Origin: Pseudomonas viridiflava | GTDB lineage: Bacteria; Pseudomonadota; Gammaproteobacteria; Pseudomonadales; Pseudomonadaceae | Direction: 5' to 3' | Assembly: GCF_900589395.1 (NCBI RefSeq) | Contig: NZ_UUIS01000031.1 | Coordinates: 1 to 64,000 of the forward strand | DNA length: 64,000 nucleotides | Shown: positions 11,576-23,722 of the stretch, piece after piece | Layout: each line of letters begins with the position of its first letter | Numbering within the stretch: position 1 is the first letter of the stretch | Notes under the pieces: generated by a model | Seen by the model: only the letters and a program-made list of their open reading frames with translations | Databases searched by the model: none | What the model was told of the DNA's origin: nothing | Made by a program: the position numbers and the translations under genes

Positions 11576-12087
11576 GGCTTGGCTCCTTCTTCACGAGGCT
11601 CGTTGCGGCCCAGGTGGAATGCGGTCACGGCTGCTGCCAGCAACAGCATCGAGGCCAGTTCAACGACCAGCAGGTAAGGGCCGAACAGGCTGATACCCAC
11701 GGCCTTGGCGTCCACGGTGGTGTGGCCAAGGCCGGCACCGCTCGGGTTGCTGAACAGCACATACAGCAATTCGGCGAGCAGCAGGCCGCCGAGAAACACC
11801 GGCCCTCCCCAGATGCCGGGCTTGAGCCAGGCGCGTTCCTGTTGGACCGAAGCCGGCCCAAGGTTGAGCATCATGACCACGAACACGAACAACACCATGA
11901 TGGCGCCGGCGTAGGCGATGATTTCCAGCACGCCGGCGAAAGGTGCGCCGAGGCTGAAGAAAGTCATGGCCACGGCAATCAGCGAAATGATCAGGTAGAG
12001 CAGGGCATGCACCGGATTGGTGTTGGTGATGACCCGCAGGGTCGACACCACAGCAATACCGGATGCGAAATAGAAAGCGAATTCCAT
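11572..12087 (-). CDS. nuoJ: NADH-quinone oxidoreductase subunit J
   Basis: A 171-residue membrane subunit with five helices. The TM3 block with the pi-bulge tyrosine reads [20 protein letters not shown]. The start is [13 protein letters not shown]; upstream in-frame codons overlap nuoI and do not resemble the family. Ten bases separate it from nuoI. Confidence 0.96.
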   Translation of the reverse strand: MEFAFYFASGIAVVSTLRVITNTNPVHALLYLIISLIAVAMTFFSLGAPFAGVLEIIAYAGAIMVLFVFVVMMLNLGPASVQQERAWLKPGIWGGPVFLGGLLLAELLYVLFSNPSGAGLGHTTVDAKAVGISLFGPYLLVVELASMLLLAAAVTAFHLGRNEPREEGAKP

Positions 12088-12097
12088 CTGTACTTCC

Positions 12098-12646
12098 TTA
12101 TGGCAGCAAGCTCTTGACGTTGATCGGTTCGGCTTCATTCTGCGCGGAGCCCTTGGGCTTGCCGGCAATGGCCATGCCGGCAACGCGATAGAAGTTATAG
12201 TCGGGATTCTTGCCGGGGCCGGAAATCAACAGGTCTTCCTTCTCGTACACCAGGTCCTGACGCTTGAAGTCAGCCATTTCGAAATCCGGCGTAAGCTGGA
12301 TCGCGGTGGTCGGGCAGGCTTCTTCACACAGGCCGCAGAAAATGCAGCGCGAGAAGTTGATGCGGAAGAACTCCGGGTACCAGCGACCTGCTTCATCCTC
12401 GGTCTTCTGCAACGAAATGCAGCCGACCGGGCACGCCACGGCGCACAGGTTGCAGGCCACACAGCGTTCTTCGCCGTCGGGGTCGCGGGTCAGGACGATG
12501 CGGCCGCGATAGCGCGGCGGCAGGTACACGGCTTCTTCCGGATATTGCAGGGTGTCACGCTTGCGGAAACCATGGCCAAAGACCATGACCAGGCTGCGCA
12601 ACTGGGTACCGGTACCCTTAACGATGTTGCCAATATATTTGAACAT
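12098..12646 (-). CDS. nuoI: NADH-quinone oxidoreductase subunit I (two [4Fe-4S] clusters)
   Basis: A 182-residue ferredoxin-like peripheral-arm subunit carrying clusters N6a and N6b. Two complete ligand sets are present: [15 protein letters not shown] and [16 protein letters not shown]. An N-terminal amphipathic segment anchors it to the membrane arm. It passes electrons from NuoG to NuoB. It sits 11 bases after nuoH. Confidence 0.97.
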   Translation of the reverse strand: MFKYIGNIVKGTGTQLRSLVMVFGHGFRKRDTLQYPEEAVYLPPRYRGRIVLTRDPDGEERCVACNLCAVACPVGCISLQKTEDEAGRWYPEFFRINFSRCIFCGLCEEACPTTAIQLTPDFEMADFKRQDLVYEKEDLLISGPGKNPDYNFYRVAGMAIAGKPKGSAQNEAEPINVKSLLP

Positions 12647-12657
12647 GGATCAGTACC

Positions 12658-13665
12658 TCACTGAACCGAGCCTGCCGGCGTGTTGAGCAACACGACCGCG
12701 GCAGTCACCAGCAGATTGATCAGGGTCAGCGGCAGGCAGAATTTCCAGCTGAAATCCATCACCTGGTCATAGCGCGGGCGCGGAATCGAAGCGCGCAGCA
12801 GGATGAACAGCATGATGAAGAACGCGGTCTTCAAGACGAACCAGACGAAGGGGATCTGTGGCAGCAGGCCGAACGGGCCGTGCCAGCCACCGAAGAACAG
12901 GGTCACCAGCAGCGCCGAGATCAGTACGATGCCGATGTACTCGCCGACGAAGAACATGCCCCATTTCATGCCGGCATACTCGATGTGGTAACCGTCGGCC
13001 AGTTCCTGTTCCGCTTCCGGCTGGTCGAAGGGGTGACGGTGAGTCACGGCCACGCCGGCGATGAAGAAGGTACAGAAACCGAAGAACTGCGGAATGATGA
13101 ACCACAGGTTCTGCGCCTGGTAATCGACGATGTCGCGCATGTTGAACGAGCCGACCTGTACCACGATGCCCATCAGCGCCAGGCCCATGAACACTTCGTA
13201 GGACACGGTCTGGGCCGAGGCCCGCAGGCTGCCGAGCAACGCGTACTTGTTGTTGCTCGACCAGCCGGCGAACAGCACCGCGTACACCGACAGGCCTGCC
13301 ATGGCAAAGAAGAACAGCAAGCCGATGTTCAGGTCAGCCACACCCCAGGTCGGGGTGATGGGGATGACCGCGAAGGCGATCAGCAAGGCGCTCATGGCCA
13401 CCACCGGTGCCAGGGTGAAGATCACCTTGTCGGCAAACGGTGGCATCCAGTCTTCCTTGAAGAACATCTTGAGCATGTCGGCGGCGATCTGGAACATGCC
13501 GAACGGGCCGACACGGTTCGGCCCGTAGCGGTCCTGCCACCAGCCCAGCAGGCGGCGTTCGACAAAGCTGAGCAGCGCGCCGCAGACCACCACGGCCAGC
13601 AGGATCACGATGGCCTTGACCACCGCGATGATTGCATCGATCACTTCAGGGGTGAACCAGCTCAT
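12658..13665 (-). CDS. nuoH: NADH-quinone oxidoreductase subunit H
   Basis: A 335-residue membrane subunit (about eight helices) that forms the quinone chamber with NuoB and NuoD. The acidic loop [24 protein letters not shown], the [14 protein letters not shown] segment and the [11 protein letters not shown] loop are the family's conserved quinone-site regions. Its ATG overlaps the nuoG stop by four bases. Confidence 0.97.
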   Translation of the reverse strand: MSWFTPEVIDAIIAVVKAIVILLAVVVCGALLSFVERRLLGWWQDRYGPNRVGPFGMFQIAADMLKMFFKEDWMPPFADKVIFTLAPVVAMSALLIAFAVIPITPTWGVADLNIGLLFFFAMAGLSVYAVLFAGWSSNNKYALLGSLRASAQTVSYEVFMGLALMGIVVQVGSFNMRDIVDYQAQNLWFIIPQFFGFCTFFIAGVAVTHRHPFDQPEAEQELADGYHIEYAGMKWGMFFVGEYIGIVLISALLVTLFFGGWHGPFGLLPQIPFVWFVLKTAFFIMLFILLRASIPRPRYDQVMDFSWKFCLPLTLINLLVTAAVVLLNTPAGSVQ

Positions 13666-16388
13666 TGCGCTGCCTCCTGCAGGCCGTCGACGGCCTGGCC
13701 GCTGAATGCCGGTGGAATACCGGCCAGGCCTGCCGGCAAGCCGACCAGACCCGTGCCCAGCTCTTCATTGATGCGCAGCGGCAGACGCAGGGTCTTGCCG
13801 GCTACGTTCAACGTCAGCAGAGCGCCTTCATTGACACCCAGGCGGTCGGCCTCGGCCTTGGCCAGGGCCACGTAGGCTGCTGGAATGCGCTCTTGTACCG
13901 GGGCGGCTTTCGAGGAGTTCTCCTCACTGCCGAACAAGTGGTAGAACGGCACGGCCTGCCAGGTGCCCTGGGCGGGCGAGAACGCACGCGGTACGCCGCC
14001 GAACCAGCTCAGGCGATCATCGCCATTGCTTTCGATCAGGCGCGTGCCCGGGTCACCGGCACGCAGGTGGCCACCCACTTCGTCCTGGAACTTGTTCCAG
14101 GCCTGTGGCGAGTTCCAGCCCGGCGACCAGGCGAACGGCACCTGCTGGCGCGGTTCTGCCGAGCCCGAGTAGCCTTCCATCGAGAACGCGAACGCGGTGT
14201 CCTTGTCCTGGGGCGTGCGCGGTTCATGCACGCTGATGTTGGCGCGCATGGCCGTACGACCGCTGTAGCGCAGCGGCTCGCGGGCCAGCTTCAGGCCCTT
14301 GACGCGGAACGAAGCGGACGGCGCGGCGTTGATGATGCCGGCCAGGCGCGGCGTGCTGTTGGCGCAGGCTTGCGTGACCTGGTCCAGTTGCGTCCAGTCC
14401 ACCGGCTGGTTGAGCAGGGTCGAACGCAGCGCGTGCAACCAGCGCCAGCCTTCGTGTACCAGGATGCTGGCGTCCAGGTAGGTCGGATCGAAGACCTGGA
14501 AGAAGCGCTGGGCACGGCCTTCCAAGCTGACCAGGGTGCCGTCGCCTTCGGCGAAGCTGGCGGCCGGCAGGACCAGGTGGGCGCGGTCGGTGGTGGCGGT
14601 TTTCTGGTGATCGGCCACGATCACCACCTTGGCGGCGCTCAGGGCGGCATCGACCAGGGCGGCATCGACGCGGGTGTACAGGTCGTTTTCCAGCACAACA
14701 ATGGCGTCGGCCTTGCCGTCGATCACCTGTTGCAGCGCGGCATTGACCGAGTCACCACCGAGCAGGGCCAGGCCCATGCTGTTGGCTTCCGGCACCACCA
14801 GGCTGATCGAGCCTGGCTTGTCGCGCAGCTTGAGGGCCTTGGCGATGTTGGCGGCGGCTTCGATCAGGGCCTTGGAACCCAGCGAACCGCCGGAAATGAT
14901 CAGTGGACGCTTGGCGGCCAGCAGGGCGTCGGCAATGCGCTGCACCAGCTCGCGCGCTTCAGGCTCCAGGCCTTCGACGGCCGGGGCGCTGGCGTCGATG
15001 GCGTGGGCCACGGCAAAGCCCAGGCGGGCCAGGTCGTCTGGCGCTGCATGCACGCACTCGGCGGCCACGTCGTCCAGGCGGGTTTCAGCCAGGCTGGCAA
15101 TGAACAGCGGGTTCAGCTCGTCCTGGGCAATGTTGCGCACCGCCGCATCAAGCCACGGCTGCACTTTCATCGCTGCGGCCATGTCGCGGGCCTTGCCCTT
15201 GACGGCCTGGCGCAGCGCCAGTGCCACGCGGGCAGCGGTCTGGGTCAGGTCTTCGCCAAGGACGAACACCGCGTCGTGGTCTTCGATCTCGCGCAGGTTC
15301 GGAATCGGCAGCGGGCTGTCGTTCAGGACTTGCACGATCAGGCGCACACGCTCCAGTTCACCGGCTTCCATGCCGCTGTAGAAATGCTCGGCACCGACCA
15401 GTTCGCGCAGCGCGTAGTTGCCTTCCAGGCTGGCACGGGGCGAGCCGATGCCGACGATGTTGCGGCCACGCAGCAGATCGGCGGCGGTGTCCAGCGCCTC
15501 GTCCAGGCTCAGGCGCACCTGCTCCTGACCACGGCTCAGCAAGGGCTGGCGCGGGCGATCGGTGCGGTTGACGTAGCCATAGCCGAAGCGGCCACGGTCG
15601 CACAGGAAGTACTGGTTGACCGAACCGTTGAAGCGGTTCTCGATACGGCGCAGTTCGCCATAACGCTCGCCGGGGCTGATGTTGCAACCGCTGGAGCAGC
15701 CGTGACAGATGCTTGGCGAGAACTGCATGTCCCACTTGCGGTTGTAGCGCTCGGAGTGAGTCTTGTCGGTGAACACACCGGTCGGGCAGACCTCGGTGAG
15801 GTTGCCGGAGAACTCGCTTTCCAGCGCACCGTCTTCGACGCGACCGAAGTACACGTTGTCGTGGGCGCCATAGACCCCCAGGTCGGTGCCGCCGGCATAG
15901 TCCTTGTAATAGCGCACGCAGCGATAGCAGGCAATGCAGCGGTTCATTTCGTGAGAAATGAACGGCCCCAGTTGTTGGTTCTGGTGGGTACGCTTGGTGA
16001 AGCGATAGCGGCGCTCGTTGTGCCCCGTCATCACGGTCATGTCTTGCAGGTGGCAGTGACCGCCTTCTTCGCAGACCGGGCAGTCGTGCGGGTGGTTGGT
16101 CATCAGCCATTCGACGACACTGGCGCGGAACGCCCTGGATTCGTCATCGTCGATGGAAATCCAAGTGTTGTCGGTGGCAGGCGTCATGCAGGACATGACG
16201 ATACGACCACGGGTGTCGTTCTCGTCGGTGTACTGCTTGACCGCACACTGGCGACAGGCACCGACGCTACCAAGCGCGGGGTGCCAGCAGAAATACGGGA
16301 TGTCGAGGCCCAGTGACAGACAAGCCTGTAGCAGGTTGTCCGCACCGTCGACTTCGAGCGCTTTGCCGTCTACGTGGATAGTGGCCAT
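13662..16388 (-). CDS. nuoG: NADH-quinone oxidoreductase subunit G
   Basis: A 908-residue peripheral-arm protein. The N-terminal [2Fe-2S] ferredoxin domain has [19 protein letters not shown]. It is followed by the His-Cys [4Fe-4S] set [18 protein letters not shown] and a second [4Fe-4S] set [12 protein letters not shown]. The molybdopterin-oxidoreductase-like region then begins with CHGCSSGCN and a distant LCDRGRFG, the ligands of the extra N7 cluster found only in some bacteria, including E. coli. No molybdenum cofactor is expected. A 140-base spacer with two strong hairpins separates it from nuoF. Confidence 0.97.
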   Translation of the reverse strand: MATIHVDGKALEVDGADNLLQACLSLGLDIPYFCWHPALGSVGACRQCAVKQYTDENDTRGRIVMSCMTPATDNTWISIDDDESRAFRASVVEWLMTNHPHDCPVCEEGGHCHLQDMTVMTGHNERRYRFTKRTHQNQQLGPFISHEMNRCIACYRCVRYYKDYAGGTDLGVYGAHDNVYFGRVEDGALESEFSGNLTEVCPTGVFTDKTHSERYNRKWDMQFSPSICHGCSSGCNISPGERYGELRRIENRFNGSVNQYFLCDRGRFGYGYVNRTDRPRQPLLSRGQEQVRLSLDEALDTAADLLRGRNIVGIGSPRASLEGNYALRELVGAEHFYSGMEAGELERVRLIVQVLNDSPLPIPNLREIEDHDAVFVLGEDLTQTAARVALALRQAVKGKARDMAAAMKVQPWLDAAVRNIAQDELNPLFIASLAETRLDDVAAECVHAAPDDLARLGFAVAHAIDASAPAVEGLEPEARELVQRIADALLAAKRPLIISGGSLGSKALIEAAANIAKALKLRDKPGSISLVVPEANSMGLALLGGDSVNAALQQVIDGKADAIVVLENDLYTRVDAALVDAALSAAKVVIVADHQKTATTDRAHLVLPAASFAEGDGTLVSLEGRAQRFFQVFDPTYLDASILVHEGWRWLHALRSTLLNQPVDWTQLDQVTQACANSTPRLAGIINAAPSASFRVKGLKLAREPLRYSGRTAMRANISVHEPRTPQDKDTAFAFSMEGYSGSAEPRQQVPFAWSPGWNSPQAWNKFQDEVGGHLRAGDPGTRLIESNGDDRLSWFGGVPRAFSPAQGTWQAVPFYHLFGSEENSSKAAPVQERIPAAYVALAKAEADRLGVNEGALLTLNVAGKTLRLPLRINEELGTGLVGLPAGLAGIPPAFSGQAVDGLQEAAQ

Positions 16389-16483
16389 GGTTCAAAGTTC
16401 TTCGTTGGCCCGTTGTCAGCGGGCGTGGCTAATGGAATCTCGGTGGTACCTGCCTCGGTCAGCCCTGAGCAACAAGGGCGTCG

Positions 16484-16514
16484 GCCGGTACGAAACCGGC
16501 GGCCTGGGGCCGCC
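16484..16514 (-). other. Tandem hairpins in the nuoF-nuoG spacer
   Basis: GCCGGT-ACGAA-ACCGGC (16484-16500) and GGCGGCC-TGG-GGCCGCC (16498-16514) are perfect inverted repeats sharing three bases, so only one can be fully formed at a time. They lie in the 140-base gap between nuoF and nuoG, the longest spacer in the operon, with no T run after them. They are more likely an mRNA stability or processing element than a terminator. Confidence 0.6.
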
Positions 16515-16528
16515 AGCCTTGTGTCTTG

Positions 16529-17887
16529 TTATGCCCCGACCACGGTCGGGATCTTGCCGGGCATCGGCAGTCCTGCGCTGGCAGGCGCCACACCGGCTTC
16601 GAATTCCGACCGGAAGTACTTGATCGCGCTGCCCAGAGGCTCTACTGCACCGGGTGCGTGAGCACAGAAGGTGCGGCCAGGGCCAAGGAAGTTGACCAGG
16701 CCCAGCAGGGTCTCGATGTCCTCGGCACGGCCCTGGCCTTTTTCCAGGGCGCGCAGCATCTTCACGCTCCAGGGCAGGCCGTCGCGGCACGGTGTGCAGA
16801 AGCCACAGGATTCCTGGGCGAAGAACTCTTCCATGTTGCGCAGCAGCGAGACCATGTTGACCTTGTCGTCGACGGCCATGGCCAGGCCTGTGCCCATCCG
16901 CGTGCCGACCTTGGCGATGCCGCCGGCGTACATCTGCGCATCCAGGTGCTCGGGCAACAGGAAGCCGGTGCCCGCGCCGCCTGGCTGCCAGCACTTGAGC
17001 TTGAAGCCATCGCGCATGCCGCCGGCGTAGTCTTCGAACAGCTCACGGGCCTGCACGCCGAACGGCAGCTCCCACAGGCCGGGGTTCTTGACCTTGCCGG
17101 AGAAGCCCATCAGCTTGGTGCCGTGGTCTTCGCTGCCTTCGCGGGCCAGCGACTTGTACCAGTCGTTGCCGTTGTTGACGATGGCCGGCACGTTGCACAG
17201 GGTCTCGACGTTGTTCACGCACGTCGGCTTGCCCCACACGCCGACAGCGGCAGGGAAGGGCGGCTTGGAGCGCGGGTTGGCGCGGCGGCCTTCCAGGGAG
17301 TTGATCAGTGCAGTCTCTTCACCGCAGATGTAACGCCCGGCGCCGGTGTGCACGAACAGCTCGAAATCAAAACCGCTGCCCAGGATGTTCTTGCCCAGCA
17401 GGCCGGCGGCCTTGGCCTCTTCAACCGCACGGTTGAGGTGGCGGGCAGCCGTCACGTATTCGCCACGCAGGAAGATATAGCCGCGGTAGGCTTTCAGCGC
17501 GCGGGCGCTGATCAGCATGCCTTCGATCAGCAGATGGGGCAGTTGCTCCATCAACATGCGGTCTTTCCAGGTGTTGGGCTCCATCTCATCCGCGTTGCAA
17601 AGCAGGTAGCGGATGTTCATGGATTCATCTTTGGGCATCAGGCCCCACTTCACGCCCGTGGGAAAGCCTGCACCGCCGCGCCCCTTGAGGCCGGAGTCCT
17701 TGACCGCCTGGACGATCTCGTCGGGCGACTGCTGGGTCAGCGCCTTGCGCGCCGCCGCGTAGCCGTCCTTGCTCTGGTATTCATCGAGCCAGACCGGCTC
17801 GCCGTCGTCACGCAGACGCCAGGTCAGGGGGTGGGTCTCGGCCGTGCGCGCAATGCGGTTGGCCGGGCCGAAGGAAGTCAGGGTCAT
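16529..17887 (-). CDS. nuoF: NADH-quinone oxidoreductase subunit F (NADH/FMN/[4Fe-4S])
   Basis: A 452-residue subunit that oxidises NADH. The NADH loop is [17 protein letters not shown], the FMN-binding block is [17 protein letters not shown], and the cluster N3 ligands are [12 protein letters not shown] plus a distal Cys in [10 protein letters not shown]. The start [10 protein letters not shown] overlaps the nuoE stop by four bases. It functions with NuoE and NuoG as the electron-input module. Confidence 0.97.
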   Translation of the reverse strand: MTLTSFGPANRIARTAETHPLTWRLRDDGEPVWLDEYQSKDGYAAARKALTQQSPDEIVQAVKDSGLKGRGGAGFPTGVKWGLMPKDESMNIRYLLCNADEMEPNTWKDRMLMEQLPHLLIEGMLISARALKAYRGYIFLRGEYVTAARHLNRAVEEAKAAGLLGKNILGSGFDFELFVHTGAGRYICGEETALINSLEGRRANPRSKPPFPAAVGVWGKPTCVNNVETLCNVPAIVNNGNDWYKSLAREGSEDHGTKLMGFSGKVKNPGLWELPFGVQARELFEDYAGGMRDGFKLKCWQPGGAGTGFLLPEHLDAQMYAGGIAKVGTRMGTGLAMAVDDKVNMVSLLRNMEEFFAQESCGFCTPCRDGLPWSVKMLRALEKGQGRAEDIETLLGLVNFLGPGRTFCAHAPGAVEPLGSAIKYFRSEFEAGVAPASAGLPMPGKIPTVVGA

Positions 17888-18381
17888 GGGTAAGCCTCCA
17901 GCATCTGGGCGACGCCGCCGGGCTGCAGATTGCCGAAGGTGTCGTCATCGACCATCACCGCCGGCGCCTTGTCGCAGTTGCCCAGGCAGCACACCGGCAG
18001 CAGGGTGAAGCGGCCGTCGGCGGTGGTCTGGCCCGGGACGATGCCCAGGGAGCTCTTGATCTCTTCGACGATCGACTCGTGACCGGCGATGAAGCACACC
18101 ATGCTGTTGCACACGCGAATGATGTGGCGACCGACCGGCTGGCGGAAGATCTGGCTGTAGAACGTCGCCACGCCTTCGACATCGCTGGCCGGAATGCCAA
18201 TGACGTCGCTGATCGCGTAGATCGCACCATCCGGCACCCAGCCGCGATGTTTCTGCACGATCTTCAGGGCTTCGATGGACGCCGCGCGCGGGTCCTCGTA
18301 GTGATGCATCTCATGCTCGATGGCCGAGCGCTCGGTTTCGCTGAGGACGAAACGGTCAGTCTGGATAAGTGGGCTGTTCAT
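17884..18381 (-). CDS. nuoE: NADH-quinone oxidoreductase subunit E ([2Fe-2S] N1a)
   Basis: A 165-residue thioredoxin-fold protein carrying cluster N1a. The ligand pairs are C-N-S-M-V-C ([12 protein letters not shown]) and [10 protein letters not shown], spaced as in E. coli NuoE. The N-terminal helical part contains [15 protein letters not shown]. Two bases separate it from nuoCD, and it overlaps nuoF by four. Confidence 0.96.
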   Translation of the reverse strand: MNSPLIQTDRFVLSETERSAIEHEMHHYEDPRAASIEALKIVQKHRGWVPDGAIYAISDVIGIPASDVEGVATFYSQIFRQPVGRHIIRVCNSMVCFIAGHESIVEEIKSSLGIVPGQTTADGRFTLLPVCCLGNCDKAPAVMVDDDTFGNLQPGGVAQMLEAYP

Positions 18382-18383
18382 GC

Positions 18384-20174
<1,791 letters not shown>

Positions 20175-20237
20175 TCACTTCGGTCAACGTACAGAGTCGA
20201 CCCGCGTTCTCGTTTTGTTATGTAAGAACGGGGGGTG

Positions 20238-20912
20238 TCAGACTTCGTCGGGGCTGCGCAGGTTGGTGACCTGAATACGCTCTTCGCGACGCTGGACCTT
20301 CGTCGAGGGCATCTCGGCGCGATACACGCCTTGATCGCCGACAACCCAGGACAGCGGGCGCCGCTCTTTCCCGATCGATTCCTGCAGCAGCATCAAGCCT
20401 TGCAGGAACGCTTCGGGACGGGGCGGGCAGCCGGGCACATAGACATCCACGGGCAGGAACTTGTCCACGCCCTGAACCACCGAGTAGATGTCATACATGC
20501 CACCGGAGTTGGCGCACGAACCCATGGAAATGACCCATTTGGGCTCGAGCATTTGCTCGTAGAGACGCTGGATGATCGGAGCCATCTTGATGAAGCAGGT
20601 CCCGGCAATGACCATGAAATCCGCCTGGCGCGGCGAGGCCCTGATCACCTCGGCGCCGAAGCGCGCGATGTCATGAGGCGCCGTGAAGGCGGTGGTCATT
20701 TCCACGTAGCAGCACGAAAGGCCGAAGTTATACGGCCACAGGGAGTTCTTGCGACCCCAGTTGACCGCATTGCTGAGCACATCTTCGAGCTTGCCCATGA
20801 AGATGTTCTTGTGGACCTGATCTTCTAGGGGGTCGGAAACGGTTTCCCGTTCGCCGATCGGATATTGCTCGTTAGGCGCATCCGGGTTGATTCTGGTGAG
20901 ATTGTATTGCAT
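20238..20912 (-). CDS. nuoB: NADH-quinone oxidoreductase subunit B (N2 cluster)
   Basis: A 224-residue subunit carrying [4Fe-4S] N2, the last cluster before quinone. Ligands are visible as the adjacent cysteines in LSCCYVEM, then [12 protein letters not shown] and [15 protein letters not shown] at 20912 ([10 protein letters not shown]) is preferred over an in-frame TTG two codons earlier because GAGG lies eight bases upstream of it and the family begins MQY. A 72-base spacer separates it from nuoCD. Confidence 0.97.
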   Translation of the reverse strand: MQYNLTRINPDAPNEQYPIGERETVSDPLEDQVHKNIFMGKLEDVLSNAVNWGRKNSLWPYNFGLSCCYVEMTTAFTAPHDIARFGAEVIRASPRQADFMVIAGTCFIKMAPIIQRLYEQMLEPKWVISMGSCANSGGMYDIYSVVQGVDKFLPVDVYVPGCPPRPEAFLQGLMLLQESIGKERRPLSWVVGDQGVYRAEMPSTKVQRREERIQVTNLRSPDEV

Positions 20913-20922
20913 TGCCAAAGCC

Positions 20923-21336
20923 TCATTGTTTTAGCTTCGCCTGCCGTTTACGACGACCTTCGGGTGCCCAATCGAGCGCCCCCACCCGCCATAGATAAAC
21001 AAGACCCGCCAACAGAATTGCTATGAAAACGAGCGCTTCGACGAATCCGGCCCAGCCGCTTTCGCGTACCGACACAGACCATGCAAAGAGAAAGAGGGCT
21101 TCGATATCGAAGATCACGAACAGCATCGCGACCAGATAGAATTTTGCGGAAAGACGCAGGCGGGCACTGCCAGTGGGCAGCATCCCGGATTCGAACGGTT
21201 CGTTCTTGCTGCGACCCCAGGCACGGCTGCCAAGCAGGCTCGACAGGCCGAGCATGAATGCACAGAGGCCAACGACACCCAAAAGGAAGATGGCGAAGCC
21301 CCAGTTGTGGGCAATCAGACCTGTCGATTCGGACAT
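20923..21336 (-). CDS. nuoA: NADH-quinone oxidoreductase subunit A
   Basis: A 137-residue, three-helix subunit and first gene of the operon. It has the conserved [15 protein letters not shown] loop and [21 protein letters not shown] helix, whose acidic residues take part in coupling near the quinone site. AAGGA sits eight bases before the ATG. All thirteen nuo genes follow on the minus strand down to position 6371, with no interruption. Confidence 0.96.
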   Translation of the reverse strand: MSESTGLIAHNWGFAIFLLGVVGLCAFMLGLSSLLGSRAWGRSKNEPFESGMLPTGSARLRLSAKFYLVAMLFVIFDIEALFLFAWSVSVRESGWAGFVEALVFIAILLAGLVYLWRVGALDWAPEGRRKRQAKLKQ

Positions 21337-21430
21337 GCTGGCAATCCTTAGTCAGAGATCAGGTGTCTCTGAGTGCTTGAGAAATGAGTAGAGGGCAGTG
21401 ACGAAATGTCGCAGCGAGATCAGTCCGTTG

Positions 21431-21459
21431 ATTTTATGTGCAAATACAGTGCAAGTAAA
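21431..21459 (-). promoter_or_regulatory. Candidate sigma-70 promoter of the nuo operon
   Basis: Read on the minus strand: TTTACT (21459-21454), a 17-base spacer, then TAAAAT (21436-21431). That is four of six at -35 and five of six at -10, in an AT-rich context. The predicted start gives a leader of roughly 90 bases before nuoA. Confidence 0.4.
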
Positions 21460-21595
21460 TTTTCTATATCAAATATATTCATTGAATCAATTGCTCATGC
21501 CCCTTGTGCAGGGCTGAGCGCCATGCTGGCCGGCTATTCCGAGCTTTTTTGTCGGGTATGTTTCGTGAGTGCGTAAATTCAGAAAAGCAAAAAAG

Positions 21596-21614
21596 AATGA
21601 TAATTAATATCATT
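21596..21614. promoter_or_regulatory. Palindrome AATGATA-N5-TATCATT (possible Fur-type operator)
   Basis: A perfect 7-5-7 palindrome about 260 bases upstream of nuoA. Compared with the 19-base Fur consensus it agrees at about 11 positions, at the weak end of real sites. It does not match the ANR/FNR pattern TTGAT-N4-ATCAA. The regulator is not identified. Confidence 0.35.
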
Positions 21615-21804
21615 TGGTAAAGTGTTTCATTAGTGCTTGCTGAATGTGAGTCACTTCATGTTTGTCGTCACGCATTAAGTAACATCATGACAGAACTCAG
21701 GTGTTGCGATGCGTCAACGTCAGCGAAGATAACCGCGCAACGGCACAAGCCGCCCTGGCGGACGGCATGTGGTTACGCGGATTTTACCTGGCAGGCCGCC
21801 GTGA

Positions 21805-23130
21805 TCAGTGGAACTGATCCTGCTCGGTCGAGCCGGTCAGGGCTGTCACCGACGACACGCCACCCTGAATCACGGTGGTCATGTCGTCGAAGTAACCGGT
21901 GCCGACTTCCTGCTGGTGAGCGACGAACGTATAGCCTTTGGCGGCATCGGCAAACTCCTGCTCTTGCAGCTTCACATAAGCGGTCATGTCGTTGCGGGCG
22001 TAGTCATGTGCCAGGCTGAACATGCCATGCCACATGTTGTGGATGCCGGCCAGGGTGATGAACTGATGCTTGTAGCCCATGGCTGACAGCTCACGCTGGA
22101 ATTTGGCGATGGTGGCATCGTCCAGGTTCTTCTTCCAGTTGAAGGAGGGCGAGCAGTTGTACGACAGCAACTGGTCGGGATACTCCTTCTTGATCGCTTC
22201 GGCAAAGCGCCGGGCTTCGTCCAGGTCCGGCTTGGCGGTCTCACACCACACCAGGTCGGCGTATGGGGCGTAGGCCAGGCCGCGGGCAATGGCCTGGTCC
22301 AGGCCGGCACGGACCTTGTAGAAGCCTTCCGGGGTGCGCGCGCCGGTGACGAATGGCTGGTCATAGGGGTCGCAATCGGAGGTCAGCAGGTCGGCGGCGT
22401 TGGCGTCAGTGCGCGCCAGGATGATCGTCGGCACCCCGGCCACGTCGGCCGCCAGGCGTGCGGCCACCAGCTTCTGTACCGCTTCCTGAGTGGGTACCAG
22501 CACCTTGCCGCCCATGTGGCCGCATTTCTTCACCGAGGCCAGCTGGTCTTCGAAGTGCACGCCGGCGGCACCCGCTTCGATCATGTTCTTCATCAGCTCG
22601 TAGGCATTGAGTACGCCACCGAAGCCGGCTTCGGCATCCGCCACGATAGGTGCAAAGTAATCGATATAACCGTCATCGCCCGGGTTCTTGCCAGCTTTCC
22701 ACTGGATCTGGTCGGCACGGCTGAACGAGTTGTTGATGCGGCGTACAACGGTGGGCACCGAGTCGACCGGGTACAGCGACTGGTCGGGATACATCGACTC
22801 GGCCGAGTTGTTATCAGCCGCCACTTGCCAGCCGGAAAGGTAGATCGCCTGTATGCCGGCCTTGACCTGTTGTACGGCCTGGCCACCGGTCAGGGCACCC
22901 ATGCAGTTGACGAAATCCTTGTCCGGGCGGAAAGAGGGTCGCGCGCCTTGGGTTACCAGGTTCCAGAGCTTCTCGGCACCCAGTTTTGCAAACGTGTGTT
23001 CCGGTTGAACCGAGCCACGCAAGCGGACGACATCAGCAGCAGAATAGGTTCGGGTCACGTTGGTCCAGCGCGTATTTTCAGCCCAGTCTTTTTCCAGAGC
23101 CGCTATTTGTTGTTCGCGTGTCAGTGCCAT
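21805..23130 (-). CDS. aceA: Isocitrate lyase
   Basis: A 441-residue TIM-barrel enzyme that splits isocitrate to glyoxylate and succinate, opening the glyoxylate shunt needed for growth on acetate and fatty acids. The catalytic loop KKCGHMGGK is present, with [14 protein letters not shown] and [15 protein letters not shown] as further family blocks. It is the short E. coli-like form (434), not the ~530-residue form found in P. aeruginosa. The start [14 protein letters not shown] is used; five extra in-frame codons upstream lack support, and GAGG precedes the chosen ATG. No malate synthase gene is adjacent. Confidence 0.96.
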   Translation of the reverse strand: MALTREQQIAALEKDWAENTRWTNVTRTYSAADVVRLRGSVQPEHTFAKLGAEKLWNLVTQGARPSFRPDKDFVNCMGALTGGQAVQQVKAGIQAIYLSGWQVAADNNSAESMYPDQSLYPVDSVPTVVRRINNSFSRADQIQWKAGKNPGDDGYIDYFAPIVADAEAGFGGVLNAYELMKNMIEAGAAGVHFEDQLASVKKCGHMGGKVLVPTQEAVQKLVAARLAADVAGVPTIILARTDANAADLLTSDCDPYDQPFVTGARTPEGFYKVRAGLDQAIARGLAYAPYADLVWCETAKPDLDEARRFAEAIKKEYPDQLLSYNCSPSFNWKKNLDDATIAKFQRELSAMGYKHQFITLAGIHNMWHGMFSLAHDYARNDMTAYVKLQEQEFADAAKGYTFVAHQQEVGTGYFDDMTTVIQGGVSSVTALTGSTEQDQFH

Positions 23131-23722
23131 GTTGATAAACCTCATTTCCTGGGTTTTTCAGGCGTGAAAACGATCGCGCCAATTGCTCGCTATGTTTCAG
23201 GCCGCCTGATGCGGGGTATGTCCTGCTCCGCCAAAACGCCTCGTTTATCGAAGGCACGGGTGATGGCTGCTCACTGATCGGAAAACGTACTGCTGGTTGC
23301 GTTTGCATAGGGTGGCGACAGATGAACGAATGGCTCAGGGTGATGAGCAGGCTTCAGGGCGGGATCGAAAGGCGCCATTGGCTCGTGGTTGCCGTGTGCG
23401 TCGCTCGTTCCTGCGGTCTGTGTGCCTGACAGCGCTACCGTCCCTCAGGACAACTTCGTTCCAGTCGCAACCTCGTCAAACTGCCTTGTGGGCGGTCAGG
23501 ACACGGAGCGGCCCGCACGGTAAGTATGGGCACGCGCCGGAAGCGCATGAAGGCTTCTGATCAGCGGGAGCGAGGCCATCATGCCGTGGTGTTTTTGACC
23601 CGTCAAACGTTTTGTAGTGCTTTTTTAGTGTCACTACATCTTTGGTCTAATATGACCGTCGGGTCACCGCAAGGCCCGCCGGTTCTGTCTCACAGCCCGG
23701 CCGGCCGGTTATTCGCCTGTGC
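23131..23722. other. Intergenic region upstream of aceA with several small inverted repeats
   Basis: These 592 bases contain no ORF with believable composition or family resemblance. Visible structure is TTTGAC-CC-GTCAAA (23594-23607), TGTAGTG/CACTACA arms (23613-23638), and a plus-strand -10-like TAATAT near 23648. The aceA promoter must lie here but I cannot place it with confidence. The region is long enough for an sRNA or a distal operator for aceA. Confidence 0.4.

Larger units (their letters stand above)
21337..21804. other. Intergenic region between nuoA and aceA: nuo leader, AT-rich upstream region
   Basis: These 468 bases have no convincing gene. Most of it is notably AT-rich against the GC-rich genome, especially 21430-21490 and 21560-21625. 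It holds a candidate nuo promoter (21431-21459) and a palindrome (21596-21614). The aceA side has a short GC hairpin at 21750-21761 (CCGCC-CT-GGCGG), but no T run to make a convincing terminator. Confidence 0.6.

Noticed and set aside
13665..16316. An 883-codon plus-strand frame opposite nuoG
   Set aside because: Same cause: a mirror of a strongly biased gene, without a ribosome site or family resemblance.
21750..21761. GC hairpin after aceA as a terminator
   Set aside because: A five-base stem with two-base loop and no T run on the minus strand; too small to support the call.
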